From DASRJW01 sp964567755 (GTDB lineage: Bacteria; Krumholzibacteriota; Krumholzibacteriia; G020349025): a DNA stretch of 64,000 nucleotides. Below are positions 46,317 to 53,905 of this stretch, piece after piece (positions within the stretch are counted from its first letter, which is position 1; the number at the start of each line of letters is the position of its first letter). The position numbers and the translations under genes are program-made. The notes below the pieces were generated by a model. That model made no database searches. It saw nothing but the letters and a program-made list of their open reading frames with translations, and was not told the origin of the DNA. The DNA lies in NCBI GenBank assembly GCA_964567755.1, contig CAZMNW010000037.1, positions 248,001 through 312,000 of the forward strand, given 5' to 3'.

Positions 46317-47675
46317 GTGGTGTGGTTGGGTGGAGCGACGGTGTTGGCGTGCGGGGCGGCCCTGCTCGCCGCCCTGCAAGGGCACGCGCTGGCGGCGGCG
46401 CTCTTGTCCTGTGTCGGCCTGTGCGGCGCGGCGCTGGTGATCGTGCGCTGCGAGGCCGCACGCCGAGCGCTGGAGCGGCACCAGAACGACACCGAGTCGG
46501 TGCTGCGCTGCCTTGCCAGCGGCCTGCTCACCGTCGACTTGCAAGAGCGCGTCGTGCGCTGCAACCCGGCCGCCGAGCGCATCCTCGGCTTGCGGCCGCA
46601 GGCGCGCGGGGAGCGCACACTCGGCCAGTTATTTGCCGAGCGCGCGCCGCTGCTCTACGAGCGCCTGCGACGCTCGTTGCTCGACGGCTCCGAAATCCAT
46701 CGCTACGAGTTCCAACTGACCCAGCCCGAGGGCCCCCCGTGTCCCATCGGCTTGTCGACCTCGGCGCTGCATGCGCCGAGCGGCGAGCGCAGCGGCATCC
46801 TGGCCACGTTCCAGGATCTGTCGGAGGTGCGACGCATGCAGGAACGCGTGCGGCGTGCCGACCGCTTGGCCGCCGTCGGCCAGCTGGCAGCGAGCATCGC
46901 CCACGAGGTGCGCAATCCGCTGGCCGCCATCGCCAACAGCGTCGACATGCTGCGCGACGAGCTGCCGGTGCAGGGCGAGCAGCGCCAGCTCATGGATCTG
47001 GTGGTGAAGGAGAGCGAGCGACTCAACCGGATCCTCGACGATTTCCTCGAGTACGCGAGCTCGAGGCCGCTGGATGCACAGGTGGTCCAAGCAGCGGCGG
47101 CACTCGAGGACGTGGTGACACTCCTGCGCCATCATCCCGACATCGACGACGAAATTCGCATCGACCTGCAGGACCGCACCGACGGTGCCGCCTTGCTGTG
47201 CATCGATGCCGAGCAGATGAAGCAGGTCTACGTCAACCTGGCGCTCAACGCCTTCGAAGCCATGCAGCATCGCGGCACGCTCACCATCCTCGTCGAGCCA
47301 GGCAACGGCGATCCCGAGCATACCGAGGCGTCGACCGTGGTGCTGCGCTTCCGCGACACCGGACCTGGCATTGATCCGGAGCAGGAGGCGTTCATCTTCG
47401 AACCGTTCCACACCACCAAGCCGGAAGGCACCGGCTTGGGACTGTCGATCGCGGCCAAGATCGTCGAGAGCCATGGGGGGCGTCTCGAGGGCCAGAGCTG
47501 CTCGGGCGGCGGCGCCGAGTTCACCATTCACTTGCCCGCAGTGACGGGGGCGCAGCCGCCGGCGGCGCGCGCGGCTCCCGAAACCATTCGCACTCGCGAG
47601 CGGGCACGCACGGCCATCGAGTCCGAGTCGCAACGCGGGCGCAAGGTCACGGAGGAGAGCGGGAATGTCCGGTGA
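46317..47675 (+). CDS. pilS: Pilus sensor histidine kinase PilS
   Basis: A 452-residue membrane-anchored kinase. Two N-terminal hydrophobic segments (TVLACGAALLAAL, AAALLSCVGLCGAALVIV) are followed by a PAS domain (about 70-175, ending GILATFQDLSEVRRMQERV), the H box SIAHEVRNPLAAIANSVDML, N box YVNLALNAFEAM, and G boxes DTGPGID and GTGLGLSIAAKIVE. It phosphorylates PilR, encoded next with an 11-nt overlap. PilS proteins usually have six membrane helices and sense PilA; only two are visible here, so the input may differ. GTG at 46317 has GGAG upstream; TTG at 46302 is an alternative. Confidence 0.85.
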   Translation: MVWLGGATVLACGAALLAALQGHALAAALLSCVGLCGAALVIVRCEAARRALERHQNDTESVLRCLASGLLTVDLQERVVRCNPAAERILGLRPQARGERTLGQLFAERAPLLYERLRRSLLDGSEIHRYEFQLTQPEGPPCPIGLSTSALHAPSGERSGILATFQDLSEVRRMQERVRRADRLAAVGQLAASIAHEVRNPLAAIANSVDMLRDELPVQGEQRQLMDLVVKESERLNRILDDFLEYASSRPLDAQVVQAAAALEDVVTLLRHHPDIDDEIRIDLQDRTDGAALLCIDAEQMKQVYVNLALNAFEAMQHRGTLTILVEPGNGDPEHTEASTVVLRFRDTGPGIDPEQEAFIFEPFHTTKPEGTGLGLSIAAKIVESHGGRLEGQSCSGGGAEFTIHLPAVTGAQPPAARAAPETIRTRERARTAIESESQRGRKVTEESGNVR

Positions 47676-49074
47676 GAAGATTCTGATCGTCGATGACGAG
47701 CAGAGCATGTGTCAGTACCTGACGATCATGCTGCAGAAAGAAGGCTACGAGGTCACCGGCGTCCAGCGTGGCGTCGACGCTTTGCGCGAGGCCAAGGCCC
47801 GCAAGTTCGATCTCGTGATCACCGACATCAAGATGCGGGAGATGGACGGCATTCAAGTGCTCTCCGGTCTCAAAGCCATCGATCCCGAGCTGCCGGTGAT
47901 CATCATGACTGCGTACGCATCGCAAAAGAGCGCCATCGATGCGGTCAACAAAGGCGCGTTCCATTACCTGATCAAGCACGCCAAGAACGATGAGATCAAG
48001 ATGGTGGTGTGCAATGCCCTCGAGATGCGGCGCATGCGCCGCGAGGTCGCCGCCACTCCGGCACGCGCGCCGGGACGCAAGGAAATCATGAGCGACTCGC
48101 GCATGATCATCGGCAGAGGGCCGGCGATGCAGCGCGTGTTCAGCTTGGTCGAGAAAGTGGCGGTGACCGACAGCACCATCCTCATCCATGGCGAGAGCGG
48201 CACCGGCAAGGAATTGATCGCCCGCGCCATCCACTTCCGCTCGACGCGCGTGCACGGGCCGTTCGTCAGCATCAACTGCGGTGCGTTGCCCGAGAGCCTG
48301 CTGGAATCGGAGCTCTTCGGCCACGTCAAGGGCAGCTTCACCGGCGCCATCAAGGACAAAGATGGACTGTTCAAGGTGGCCACGGGTGGCACCTTCCTCC
48401 TCGACGAAATCGGCGAGACCTCGCCCGCCATCCAAGTGAAGCTGCTGCGCGTGCTGCAGGAGAAGGAGATCATCCCGGTTGGCGGCACCAGTCCGCTCAA
48501 GATCGACGTCCGTGTCATCGCCGCCACCAACCGCGATCTGGAATCCGAGGTGGAGCACGGACGCTTCCGCCCCGATCTCTACTACCGGCTCAACGTCATC
48601 CCGGTGACCTTGCCGACCTTGCGCGATCGGCGCGAGGACATTCCGCTCTTGGTCTACCATTTCCTACGCAAGAGCCGGCCGAACCACACCGACGTCACCC
48701 AGATCATCACCAAGGAAGCGTTGCAGGTGCTGGTGGACTACGACTGGCCAGGGAACGTGCGCGAGCTGGAAAACATCATCGAGCGCTCGGTGATTCTCAA
48801 GGCGGGGGAGATCCTGCAGCTCGACGATTTGCCGGAGGTGGTGCGCGCCAACCGGCGCGGCGGCTCGCGCAAGCTCTTCGAAGGCACCAACGTGACCTTG
48901 GAAGAGCTGGAACGTGAATACCTGGTCACGGTGCTCAACGAAACGGGGTGGCAGAAGAAGAAGGCCAGCTCCATCCTCGGGATCAACGCCTCCACGCTCT
49001 ACCGCAAGATCCAGCGCTACGGCCTGGACAAGGAGAGCGCGCGCGGAGACCAGGAAATGGAAGACGACGAGTGA
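47665..49074 (+). CDS. pilR: Sigma-54-dependent response regulator PilR
   Basis: A 469-residue NtrC-family activator: receiver (1-120; phospho-Asp in LVITDIKM), AAA+ domain (about 148-385) with Walker A GESGTGKE, the sigma-54 contact loop as GSFTGA (residues 223-228; usual GAFTGA, a known variant), Walker B TFLLDEIGE, and a C-terminal Fis-type HTH (ASSILGINASTLYRKIQRYG). The receiver has YLIKHAKND where most have the K-P pair, so phosphorylation-coupled change may differ. It should drive the sigma-54 promoters mapped in this cluster. The start follows GGAGGAG and overlaps pilS by 11 nt. Confidence 0.93.
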   Translation: MSGEKILIVDDEQSMCQYLTIMLQKEGYEVTGVQRGVDALREAKARKFDLVITDIKMREMDGIQVLSGLKAIDPELPVIIMTAYASQKSAIDAVNKGAFHYLIKHAKNDEIKMVVCNALEMRRMRREVAATPARAPGRKEIMSDSRMIIGRGPAMQRVFSLVEKVAVTDSTILIHGESGTGKELIARAIHFRSTRVHGPFVSINCGALPESLLESELFGHVKGSFTGAIKDKDGLFKVATGGTFLLDEIGETSPAIQVKLLRVLQEKEIIPVGGTSPLKIDVRVIAATNRDLESEVEHGRFRPDLYYRLNVIPVTLPTLRDRREDIPLLVYHFLRKSRPNHTDVTQIITKEALQVLVDYDWPGNVRELENIIERSVILKAGEILQLDDLPEVVRANRRGGSRKLFEGTNVTLEELEREYLVTVLNETGWQKKKASSILGINASTLYRKIQRYGLDKESARGDQEMEDDE

Positions 49075-49185
49075 AGAGCGGCATTACATTCGCAACTGCA
49101 TCCTGCGACGGCTTGGTCCGGAGAATCGCCATCGTCGGGGGAACCAGCGGTCTCGATGCGACGCGTCTGGATCGTGCGGCCCCCC

Positions 49186-49200
49186 TGGCATGGGCCATGC
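49186..49200 (+). promoter_or_regulatory. pilA: Sigma-54 promoter match ahead of pilA
   Basis: TGGCAT (49186-49191), five bases, ATGC (49197-49200): eight of ten core positions with correct GG-N10-GC spacing. It lies in the 293-nt gap pilR-pilA, where a PilR-dependent promoter is expected, and would start transcription near 49212, giving a leader of about 155 nt. Confidence 0.55.
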
Positions 49201-49299
49201 TGACGTGGGCGGCAGGCGAGGGCCGCTCCGGTTCCAGTCTGCGGCGGCGACACACCGACATGGAGTTCGGTCGTCATCGCGGTCGTGGCCTGGGTTTTC

Positions 49300-49322
49300 C
49301 GCGGGGAAAGTTTTTCCCCGCG
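49300..49322 (+). other. 10-bp perfect stem-loop in the pilA leader
   Basis: CGCGGGGAAA (49300-49309) pairs with TTTCCCCGCG (49313-49322) around a 3-nt loop, 45 nt before the pilA start. A T-run precedes rather than follows the second arm, so it is not a normal terminator. A stabilising or regulatory leader structure is likely. Confidence 0.6.
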
Positions 49323-49367
49323 CGGTAGCGGGAATCTAAATCCGCGTTCTCCTGGAGGAAACTCGAC

Positions 49368-49811
49368 ATGCGTTCCAACAAGGGTTTCACCCTGATCGAA
49401 CTCATGATCGTCGTCGTGATCATCGGGATCTTGGCGGCAATCGCAATTCCAAACTTCATTTCGATGCAGGCGCGCGCCAAGGAAGCGAGTGTGAAATCCA
49501 ACGCGCACACGGTGCAGCTGGCCGCGGAAGACTTCGCGGTGCAGAACAACGGTGTGTACGCCACGGACGACACCACGGCGCTGCCGAGCGGCGACACCAT
49601 CGATCTGTTGCTGCCCGATCCGGACGGCGACGGCACCCCGAACTTGGTGAACCCGTTCGACTCGGCGGACAACGCCATTCTGTGGACGGCCGCTGCCTCC
49701 CTGGACGGCGAGGTCGGCTACGACACGAGCGCCGATCCGGGCGTGCAGTACACGATCGATGGCATGGGCCGCAACGGCGCCCAGGTCATCACCCTGTCCA
49801 ACGGAATCTGA
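49368..49811 (+). CDS. pilA: Type IV major pilin PilA
   Basis: A 147-residue type IVa pilin. Leader MRSNKG is cut before F7; the mature N-terminus FTLIELMIVVVIIGILAAIA has Glu at +5, followed by IPNFISMQARAKEAS. The globular part is small and contains no cysteine, so there is no disulfide-closed D-region; the protein ends VITLSNGI. GGAGG lies nine bases upstream of the ATG. A paralogue follows and a strong terminator-like hairpin separates the two, so this is probably the highly expressed fibre subunit. Confidence 0.95.
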   Translation: MRSNKGFTLIELMIVVVIIGILAAIAIPNFISMQARAKEASVKSNAHTVQLAAEDFAVQNNGVYATDDTTALPSGDTIDLLLPDPDGDGTPNLVNPFDSADNAILWTAAASLDGEVGYDTSADPGVQYTIDGMGRNGAQVITLSNGI

Positions 49812-49835
49812 TCCGGAACGCATCGTACGCGGTGC

Positions 49836-49876
49836 ACGTGGGGCGGGGCGGCAGCGCTCCGCCCCACGTTGGTTTT
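49836..49876 (+). terminator. Intrinsic terminator-like hairpin between the two pilin genes
   Basis: ACGTGGGGCGG (49836-49846) pairs perfectly with CCGCCCCACGT (49859-49869) around a 12-nt loop; TGGTTTT follows. Likely attenuates transcription between the first and second pilin. Confidence 0.65.
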
Positions 49877-49916
49877 CGCGACTCGATCTGGCCCCCAGCT
49901 GCGCAAAGGAACCACC

Positions 49917-50342
49917 GTGCGTCACCGGGCCGGCTTCACGCTCATCGAGCTCATGTTCGTGGTCGTGATCCTCTCCGTGCTGATGGGCATCGCGTTTCCC
50001 GCCTTCAAACGCATGCGCGAGCGTGCCAAGGAAGCCCGGGTCAAGACCAACGGTCACACGGTGCAGCTGGCAGCCGAGGACTTCGCGGTGCAGAACGCCG
50101 GCGTCTACGCCCGGGACGACACCACCGTGCTCTCCACCGGCGATACCATCGCCGACCTGGTGATGCCGTCGGTCGAGAACCCCTTCGACAACACCGACGC
50201 CAACCCCGTCGTCTGGACCGGGTCGGCCGATGCGGAAGGCCGCATCGGCTACGACTCGTCGCTCGAGCCCGGGGTCAGCTACCTCATTGATGGCCAGGGT
50301 GAGGGCGGCATCGTTCTGTTCACCATCTCGAACGGCCACTAG
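49917..50342 (+). CDS. Second type IV pilin, paralogue of PilA
   Basis: A 141-residue pilin-like protein, GTG start at 49917 with AAGGA six bases upstream; the frame is open earlier without support. Leader MRHRAG, then FTLIELMFVVVILSVLMGIA with Glu at +5. It is a tandem duplicate of the upstream pilin: both contain HTVQLAAEDFAVQN, GVYA.DDTT and end in SNG plus one residue. It may be a minor pilin or a lower-abundance alternative fibre subunit, given the terminator in front of it. No cysteines. Confidence 0.9.
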   Translation: MRHRAGFTLIELMFVVVILSVLMGIAFPAFKRMRERAKEARVKTNGHTVQLAAEDFAVQNAGVYARDDTTVLSTGDTIADLVMPSVENPFDNTDANPVVWTGSADAEGRIGYDSSLEPGVSYLIDGQGEGGIVLFTISNGH

Positions 50343-50392
50343 ACCCTTCCCAAAGAGCTCCGCGTTGCCCACCTTGCGCGGTGCAGGTGTCA

Positions 50393-50407
50393 GGGCACGG
50401 CGTTTGC
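50393..50407 (+). promoter_or_regulatory. Sigma-54 promoter match ahead of the ABC-pilD operon
   Basis: GGGCAC (50393-50398), five bases, TTGC (50404-50407): nine of ten core positions with correct spacing. Transcription would start near 50419, only about five bases before the ATG at 50424. Confidence 0.55.
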
Positions 50408-50423
50408 GTTGACTCTCCGACGT

Positions 50424-51395
50424 ATGGTGCTTTGGCTGCAGAACATCCAGAAGTCCTTCGCCTCGGGCTTCCTGATGCGGCGCCGGCAGGTGCTGCATGG
50501 CTTGGATCTGAGCATCGAGGCCGGCGAAGCCTATGCGCTCCTCGGCGCCAACGGCTCGGGGAAATCGACGACGTTGCGCATTCTGTTGGGGCTCGCGCAC
50601 GCCGATCGCGGCAGCGGCATGCTGCTCGGAAAGCCGCTCGGCGACAGCGCCGCACGCCGGCGTCTGGGCTACTTGCCCGAGTGCCCCACTTTCCACGAAC
50701 AGCTCACGGCGCGCGAGTTCCTGCGTTACTGCGGCGGCCTGCTCGGGTTGCGCGGGGCGGCATTGACCGCACGCATCGATCTGCTGCTCGAGCGCGTCGA
50801 GCTCGCGCATGCGCGGCAGACACGGCTGCGCAAGCTGTCGAAAGGCATGCTGCAGCGGCTGGGTCTGGCGCAAGTGCTCCTCGGCGATCCGGAATTCCTC
50901 GTCCTCGACGAGCCGATGTCGGGGCTCGATCCTCCCGGGCGCAAGCTCGTGCGTGATCTCATCCTCGAGCAGCGCCAGCAGGGCAAGACGGTGCTGTTCT
51001 CGACCCACATCTTGAGCGATGTCGAAGTGGTGTGCACGCGCGCGGGAATCCTGCGTGACGGGCGCGTTGCGACCGAGCTTTGCCTCGACGACCTGACGCG
51101 ACTGCGGGCGGAGAGTGTCGAGCTCACGGTCTCGGCGCTCGATGAGCGCGACGTGCGCCGGCTCGGTCTGCTGGCGCACGCGACGCTGCGCTCCGGACGC
51201 AACGTCCACTTCACCGTCGCTCCGGCCGAAGCGCAAGAATTGCTGCAGGCGGCGCTGGACGCCGGCGGTCATCTCGAATCCATGCAGTCGCGGCGCGCCT
51301 CGCTGGAGGACATCTATCTCGAGGTCGCGCGTCGCACGAGCCCGGCGGCGGCGTCGCGGCCACGCGATTCGGTGCCGGCAGGAGGCGATCGGTGA
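50424..51395 (+). CDS. ABC transporter ATP-binding protein of the pil cluster (Myxococcus PilH-like position)
   Basis: A 323-residue ABC-2-type ATPase: Walker A LLGANGSGKSTT, Q-loop near LGYLPECPTF, signature loop KLSKGMLQRLGLAQ (LSKGM instead of LSGGQ, common in this subgroup), Walker B FLVLDEPMSGLDP, and H-loop STHIL. A C-terminal regulatory part follows residue 220. In Myxococcus an ABC transporter (PilGHI) occupies the same place between pilA and pilD and is needed for pilus formation. ATG at 50424 has no ribosome site; the sigma-54 match places the transcript start right before it. TTG at 50409 is an alternative start. Confidence 0.85.
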   Translation: MVLWLQNIQKSFASGFLMRRRQVLHGLDLSIEAGEAYALLGANGSGKSTTLRILLGLAHADRGSGMLLGKPLGDSAARRRLGYLPECPTFHEQLTAREFLRYCGGLLGLRGAALTARIDLLLERVELAHARQTRLRKLSKGMLQRLGLAQVLLGDPEFLVLDEPMSGLDPPGRKLVRDLILEQRQQGKTVLFSTHILSDVEVVCTRAGILRDGRVATELCLDDLTRLRAESVELTVSALDERDVRRLGLLAHATLRSGRNVHFTVAPAEAQELLQAALDAGGHLESMQSRRASLEDIYLEVARRTSPAAASRPRDSVPAGGDR

Positions 51396-52156
51396 TGTTG
51401 CAACGCGTGTGGACGATCGCCCGGTGGACGCTGGTGGAGCTGTTGCGCGAACGGGTCCTGTACGTAGTGTTGCTCTTCGCCGCCGTTCTCGTCGGCGGCT
51501 CGACCGTGCTCACGCCGCTCACGCCGGGCGCGCAGAAGAAGGTCGTGGTCGATCTCGGGCTCGCAGCCATCGACGCGCTCGGCATCCTGGTCATCCTGCT
51601 CTCGGGCACCTCGATCGTGCGGCGCGACATGGATCGCCGCAGCCTCGACGTCCTGCTCACCAAGCCGCTCACCCGGATCGAGTACTTGGCGGGAAAATGG
51701 CTGGGTCTCGTGGCCACTCTCCTCGTGCTGACCGTGGCCATGAGCGTGACTCTGGTGCTGAGCCTCGAAGCCTGTGGCTTCGGTTGGCAGGCCCGTTACC
51801 TGCCGGCAATCCTCGGCTCGGGACTCGGAATGCTGGTCATGGCCAGCATCGCGGTGCTGTTCTCGACCTTCACGTCGCCGATGCTGGCTGCCTTGTTCAC
51901 CTTGGCGCTGTTCGTCGGTGGCAGCCTGAGCGAAGGCATGCTGCGCACGGTGGGCGCAGCCGGCGGCAATCCGCTGCTCGAAACCATGAGCCTCGCGATT
52001 CCCAATTTGGGGTTGTTCAACTTGCGCGGCGACGCCGTGCACGGGGTCGGTGTCCTGCCGCGGCATTTCCTCGTCGCGTCGTGCTACGCGATCTTGTACG
52101 TCACGACCGCGCTCACCGTGGCGGCGACAGTCTTTCGCCGGCGGGATTTCCGATGA
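51392..52156 (+). CDS. ABC-2 type permease of the pil cluster
   Basis: A 254-residue membrane protein with about six helices: YVVLLFAAVLVGGSTVL, IDALGILVILLSGTSIV, LVATLLVLTVAMSVTLVL, AILGSGLGMLVMASIAVLF, MLAALFTLALFVGG and the last VASCYAILYVTTALTVAA. The cytoplasmic motif RRDMDRRSLDVLLTKPLTR is typical of ABC-2 permeases. GTG at 51392 overlaps the ATPase stop (GTGA) with GGAGG upstream; ATG at 51395 is equally possible. It forms the channel for the ATPase before it; the substrate is unknown, perhaps an envelope component for pilus assembly. Confidence 0.85.
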   Translation: MMLQRVWTIARWTLVELLRERVLYVVLLFAAVLVGGSTVLTPLTPGAQKKVVVDLGLAAIDALGILVILLSGTSIVRRDMDRRSLDVLLTKPLTRIEYLAGKWLGLVATLLVLTVAMSVTLVLSLEACGFGWQARYLPAILGSGLGMLVMASIAVLFSTFTSPMLAALFTLALFVGGSLSEGMLRTVGAAGGNPLLETMSLAIPNLGLFNLRGDAVHGVGVLPRHFLVASCYAILYVTTALTVAATVFRRRDFR

Positions 52157-52827
52157 GGCGAAACCTGACTTGGTTCGTGCTGCCGATCCTGCTCCTGGCA
52201 ACCGCCGTGGCGGGCCGCGCCGGGCAGGCACAAGTGCGTTCTAGGCCCAAGCTCGCCGTCGCGGCGCTGCCCGGGATTCCGTTTCTCGAGGTCGCCGCAC
52301 TCGGGTATCGCGAAGCGGCGGCAGATCTCGCCTGGATGCAAGCCGTGCAGTACTACGGCCAGCACCGCCAGGGAGGCAACGATCTTTCGGAGTTCGGTCA
52401 CTTCCTGGCGGCGGTGAACACGCTCGACCCGCGCTACGAGCACGCCTACGTGCTGGGTGCCGTGGTACTGGCGACCGATGGCGGCGATCTCGACGCCGCG
52501 CTCGCGGTGCTGCGGCGTGGCGCGCGCAACAACCCCGAATCGGGGACCTGCGCCTTCGAAATGGGTTTCCTGAGCTACGTCGTCGGCAATGACGCCGACA
52601 TGGCGCTGCGTTACTTCGCGCTGGCGGCGCAAGACGTGCGGCAGCAGGAGCGGGCCCAGCGCTTCCAAGCCTTCCTGTCGCGCAAACTCGGACGCTTGGA
52701 AACCGCCTATCTGCTCTGGCAAGACTTGTACAAGAGCACCGAGAGCCCGTCGTTGCGGATCGTGGCGCAGGAAAGTATGCGCCAAATCGAGGACGAGTTG
52801 CGCCAGCGCGGACAGGGGGTGCCATGA
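52153..52827 (+). CDS. TPR-like envelope protein within the ABC-pilD operon
   Basis: A 224-residue protein with an N-terminal signal or anchor (NLTWFVLPILLLATAVAG). The rest looks like tetratricopeptide-type helices: EVAALGYREAAADLAWMQAV, YEHAYVLGAVVLATDGGDLD, TCAFEMGFLSYVVGNDADMA, then a leucine-rich final repeat. It overlaps the permease stop (ATGA) and the pilD start (ATGA) by four bases each, so it is tightly coupled to both. A third partner in the pil ABC module, similar in position to Myxococcus PilG/PilI, is plausible; sequence relationship is unverified. Confidence 0.65.
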   Translation: MRRNLTWFVLPILLLATAVAGRAGQAQVRSRPKLAVAALPGIPFLEVAALGYREAAADLAWMQAVQYYGQHRQGGNDLSEFGHFLAAVNTLDPRYEHAYVLGAVVLATDGGDLDAALAVLRRGARNNPESGTCAFEMGFLSYVVGNDADMALRYFALAAQDVRQQERAQRFQAFLSRKLGRLETAYLLWQDLYKSTESPSLRIVAQESMRQIEDELRQRGQGVP

Positions 52828-53594
52828 ACTCGGTGCATGCGGTGGCGGCGGTGTTCGGCCTGGTGTTCGGCAGCTTCCTCAACGTTCTCATCCATCGCCT
52901 GCCACGCGACGAGTCCCCGTGGCACGGACGTTCGCATTGTCCGCACTGCCGGCGCACTGTGCGCTGGTTCGAGAACCTGCCGGTGCTGTCGTTTTTGGGC
53001 TTAGGCGGACGCTGCGCCGGCTGCCGGCAGCGCATTTCGTGGCGTTACCCGCTGGTGGAGCTCGCCTCCGCCGCGCTCGCATGGTTCTGTGCCTGGCATT
53101 TCGGCACGCTCGGTGAGAGTACGGCCTACTATTTCTTTCTGGCGATTCTCCTCGCCATCGCCTGCATCGATTGGCAGCACATGATCATTCCGGACGAACT
53201 TTCGCTCGGCGCCTTGGTCCTGGGATTGGTGCTCGCGGCCACGGTCCTGCCGCTCGGCATCGTGCAAGCGTTGCTCGGCACGGCCGCCGGCGCCGGGTTC
53301 ATCTGGCTGGTGGCGATGCTGTACAAGCTCACCCGGGGCGCGGAAGGCATGGGCTTCGGCGACGTCAAGTTGGCCGGCATGATCGGCGCCTTCCTCGGGC
53401 CGTTCCATGTGCTCTTCATCATCTTCTTGGCGGCCTTGCTCGGATCCGTGTATGGAGCCTTTGTCATCGCACGTGGCGGCACGCGCAAGAGCATGCTCGC
53501 CTTCGGCACCTTCCTCGCCATGAGCGCCGCCTTGTCGCTCTTGGTGGGCGACGATCTCGCCGTCTGGTATCTCGCTCTCGGCCGCCGCCCGTAG
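52824..53594 (+). CDS. pilD: Prepilin peptidase / N-methyltransferase
   Basis: A 256-residue polytopic membrane enzyme that cuts pilin leaders after Gly and methylates the new N-terminus. The cytoplasmic loop has both cysteine pairs (C39-x-x-C42, C64-x-x-C67) and starts GSFLNVLIHRLPR. Catalytic aspartates are D116 in CIDWQHMIIPDE and D180 in GMGFGDVKLAG. Eight hydrophobic segments follow the expected pattern. It acts on both pilins encoded upstream. It overlaps the TPR gene by four bases and ends the ABC operon; a 311-nt gap follows. Confidence 0.96.
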   Translation: MNSVHAVAAVFGLVFGSFLNVLIHRLPRDESPWHGRSHCPHCRRTVRWFENLPVLSFLGLGGRCAGCRQRISWRYPLVELASAALAWFCAWHFGTLGESTAYYFFLAILLAIACIDWQHMIIPDELSLGALVLGLVLAATVLPLGIVQALLGTAAGAGFIWLVAMLYKLTRGAEGMGFGDVKLAGMIGAFLGPFHVLFIIFLAALLGSVYGAFVIARGGTRKSMLAFGTFLAMSAALSLLVGDDLAVWYLALGRRP

Positions 53595-53905
53595 TCTGCA
53601 CTCGCCCGCATCGATGCGTGCCACAGGCGCTCGAACAGGCGCCCGTACGGATGCGGCCGTGCAGTGTTTGATGGCGCTTCTGCCGCGCGAGCGATGCGAC
53701 GCGACGAGGCGCGTGGAAGATGGTGCGCGACCGGGCGAGGAACGCTCGGCCTTCGCGCACCCCTGGCACAACGTTTGCGGTGGCGTGCGACAACGAACCC
53801 GAACTTCCGGCATCGGCGGCGGGCCAAGACCCGAGCGAGTCCGGAAACGGAAAATTGCACGATGCACGCGGTGTCGCTGCAATGTGGCGACGTCCGGAGG
53901 CCAGC
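53595..53905. other. 311-nt intergenic region between pilD and pilM
   Basis: No gene is supported. It holds a perfect sigma-54 promoter at 53764 and a pair of direct repeats at 53623-53633 and 53635-53645 (ACAGGCGCYCG with one mismatch), about 130 bp upstream of it, a spacing that suits an enhancer site. Confidence 0.55.
53764..53778 (+). promoter_or_regulatory. pilM: Perfect sigma-54 promoter ahead of pilMNOPQ
   Basis: TGGCAC (53764-53769), five bases, TTGC (53775-53778): all ten core positions and correct GG-N10-GC spacing. Start of transcription near 53790, giving a leader of about 116 nt before the pilM ATG at 53906. Confidence 0.75.
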
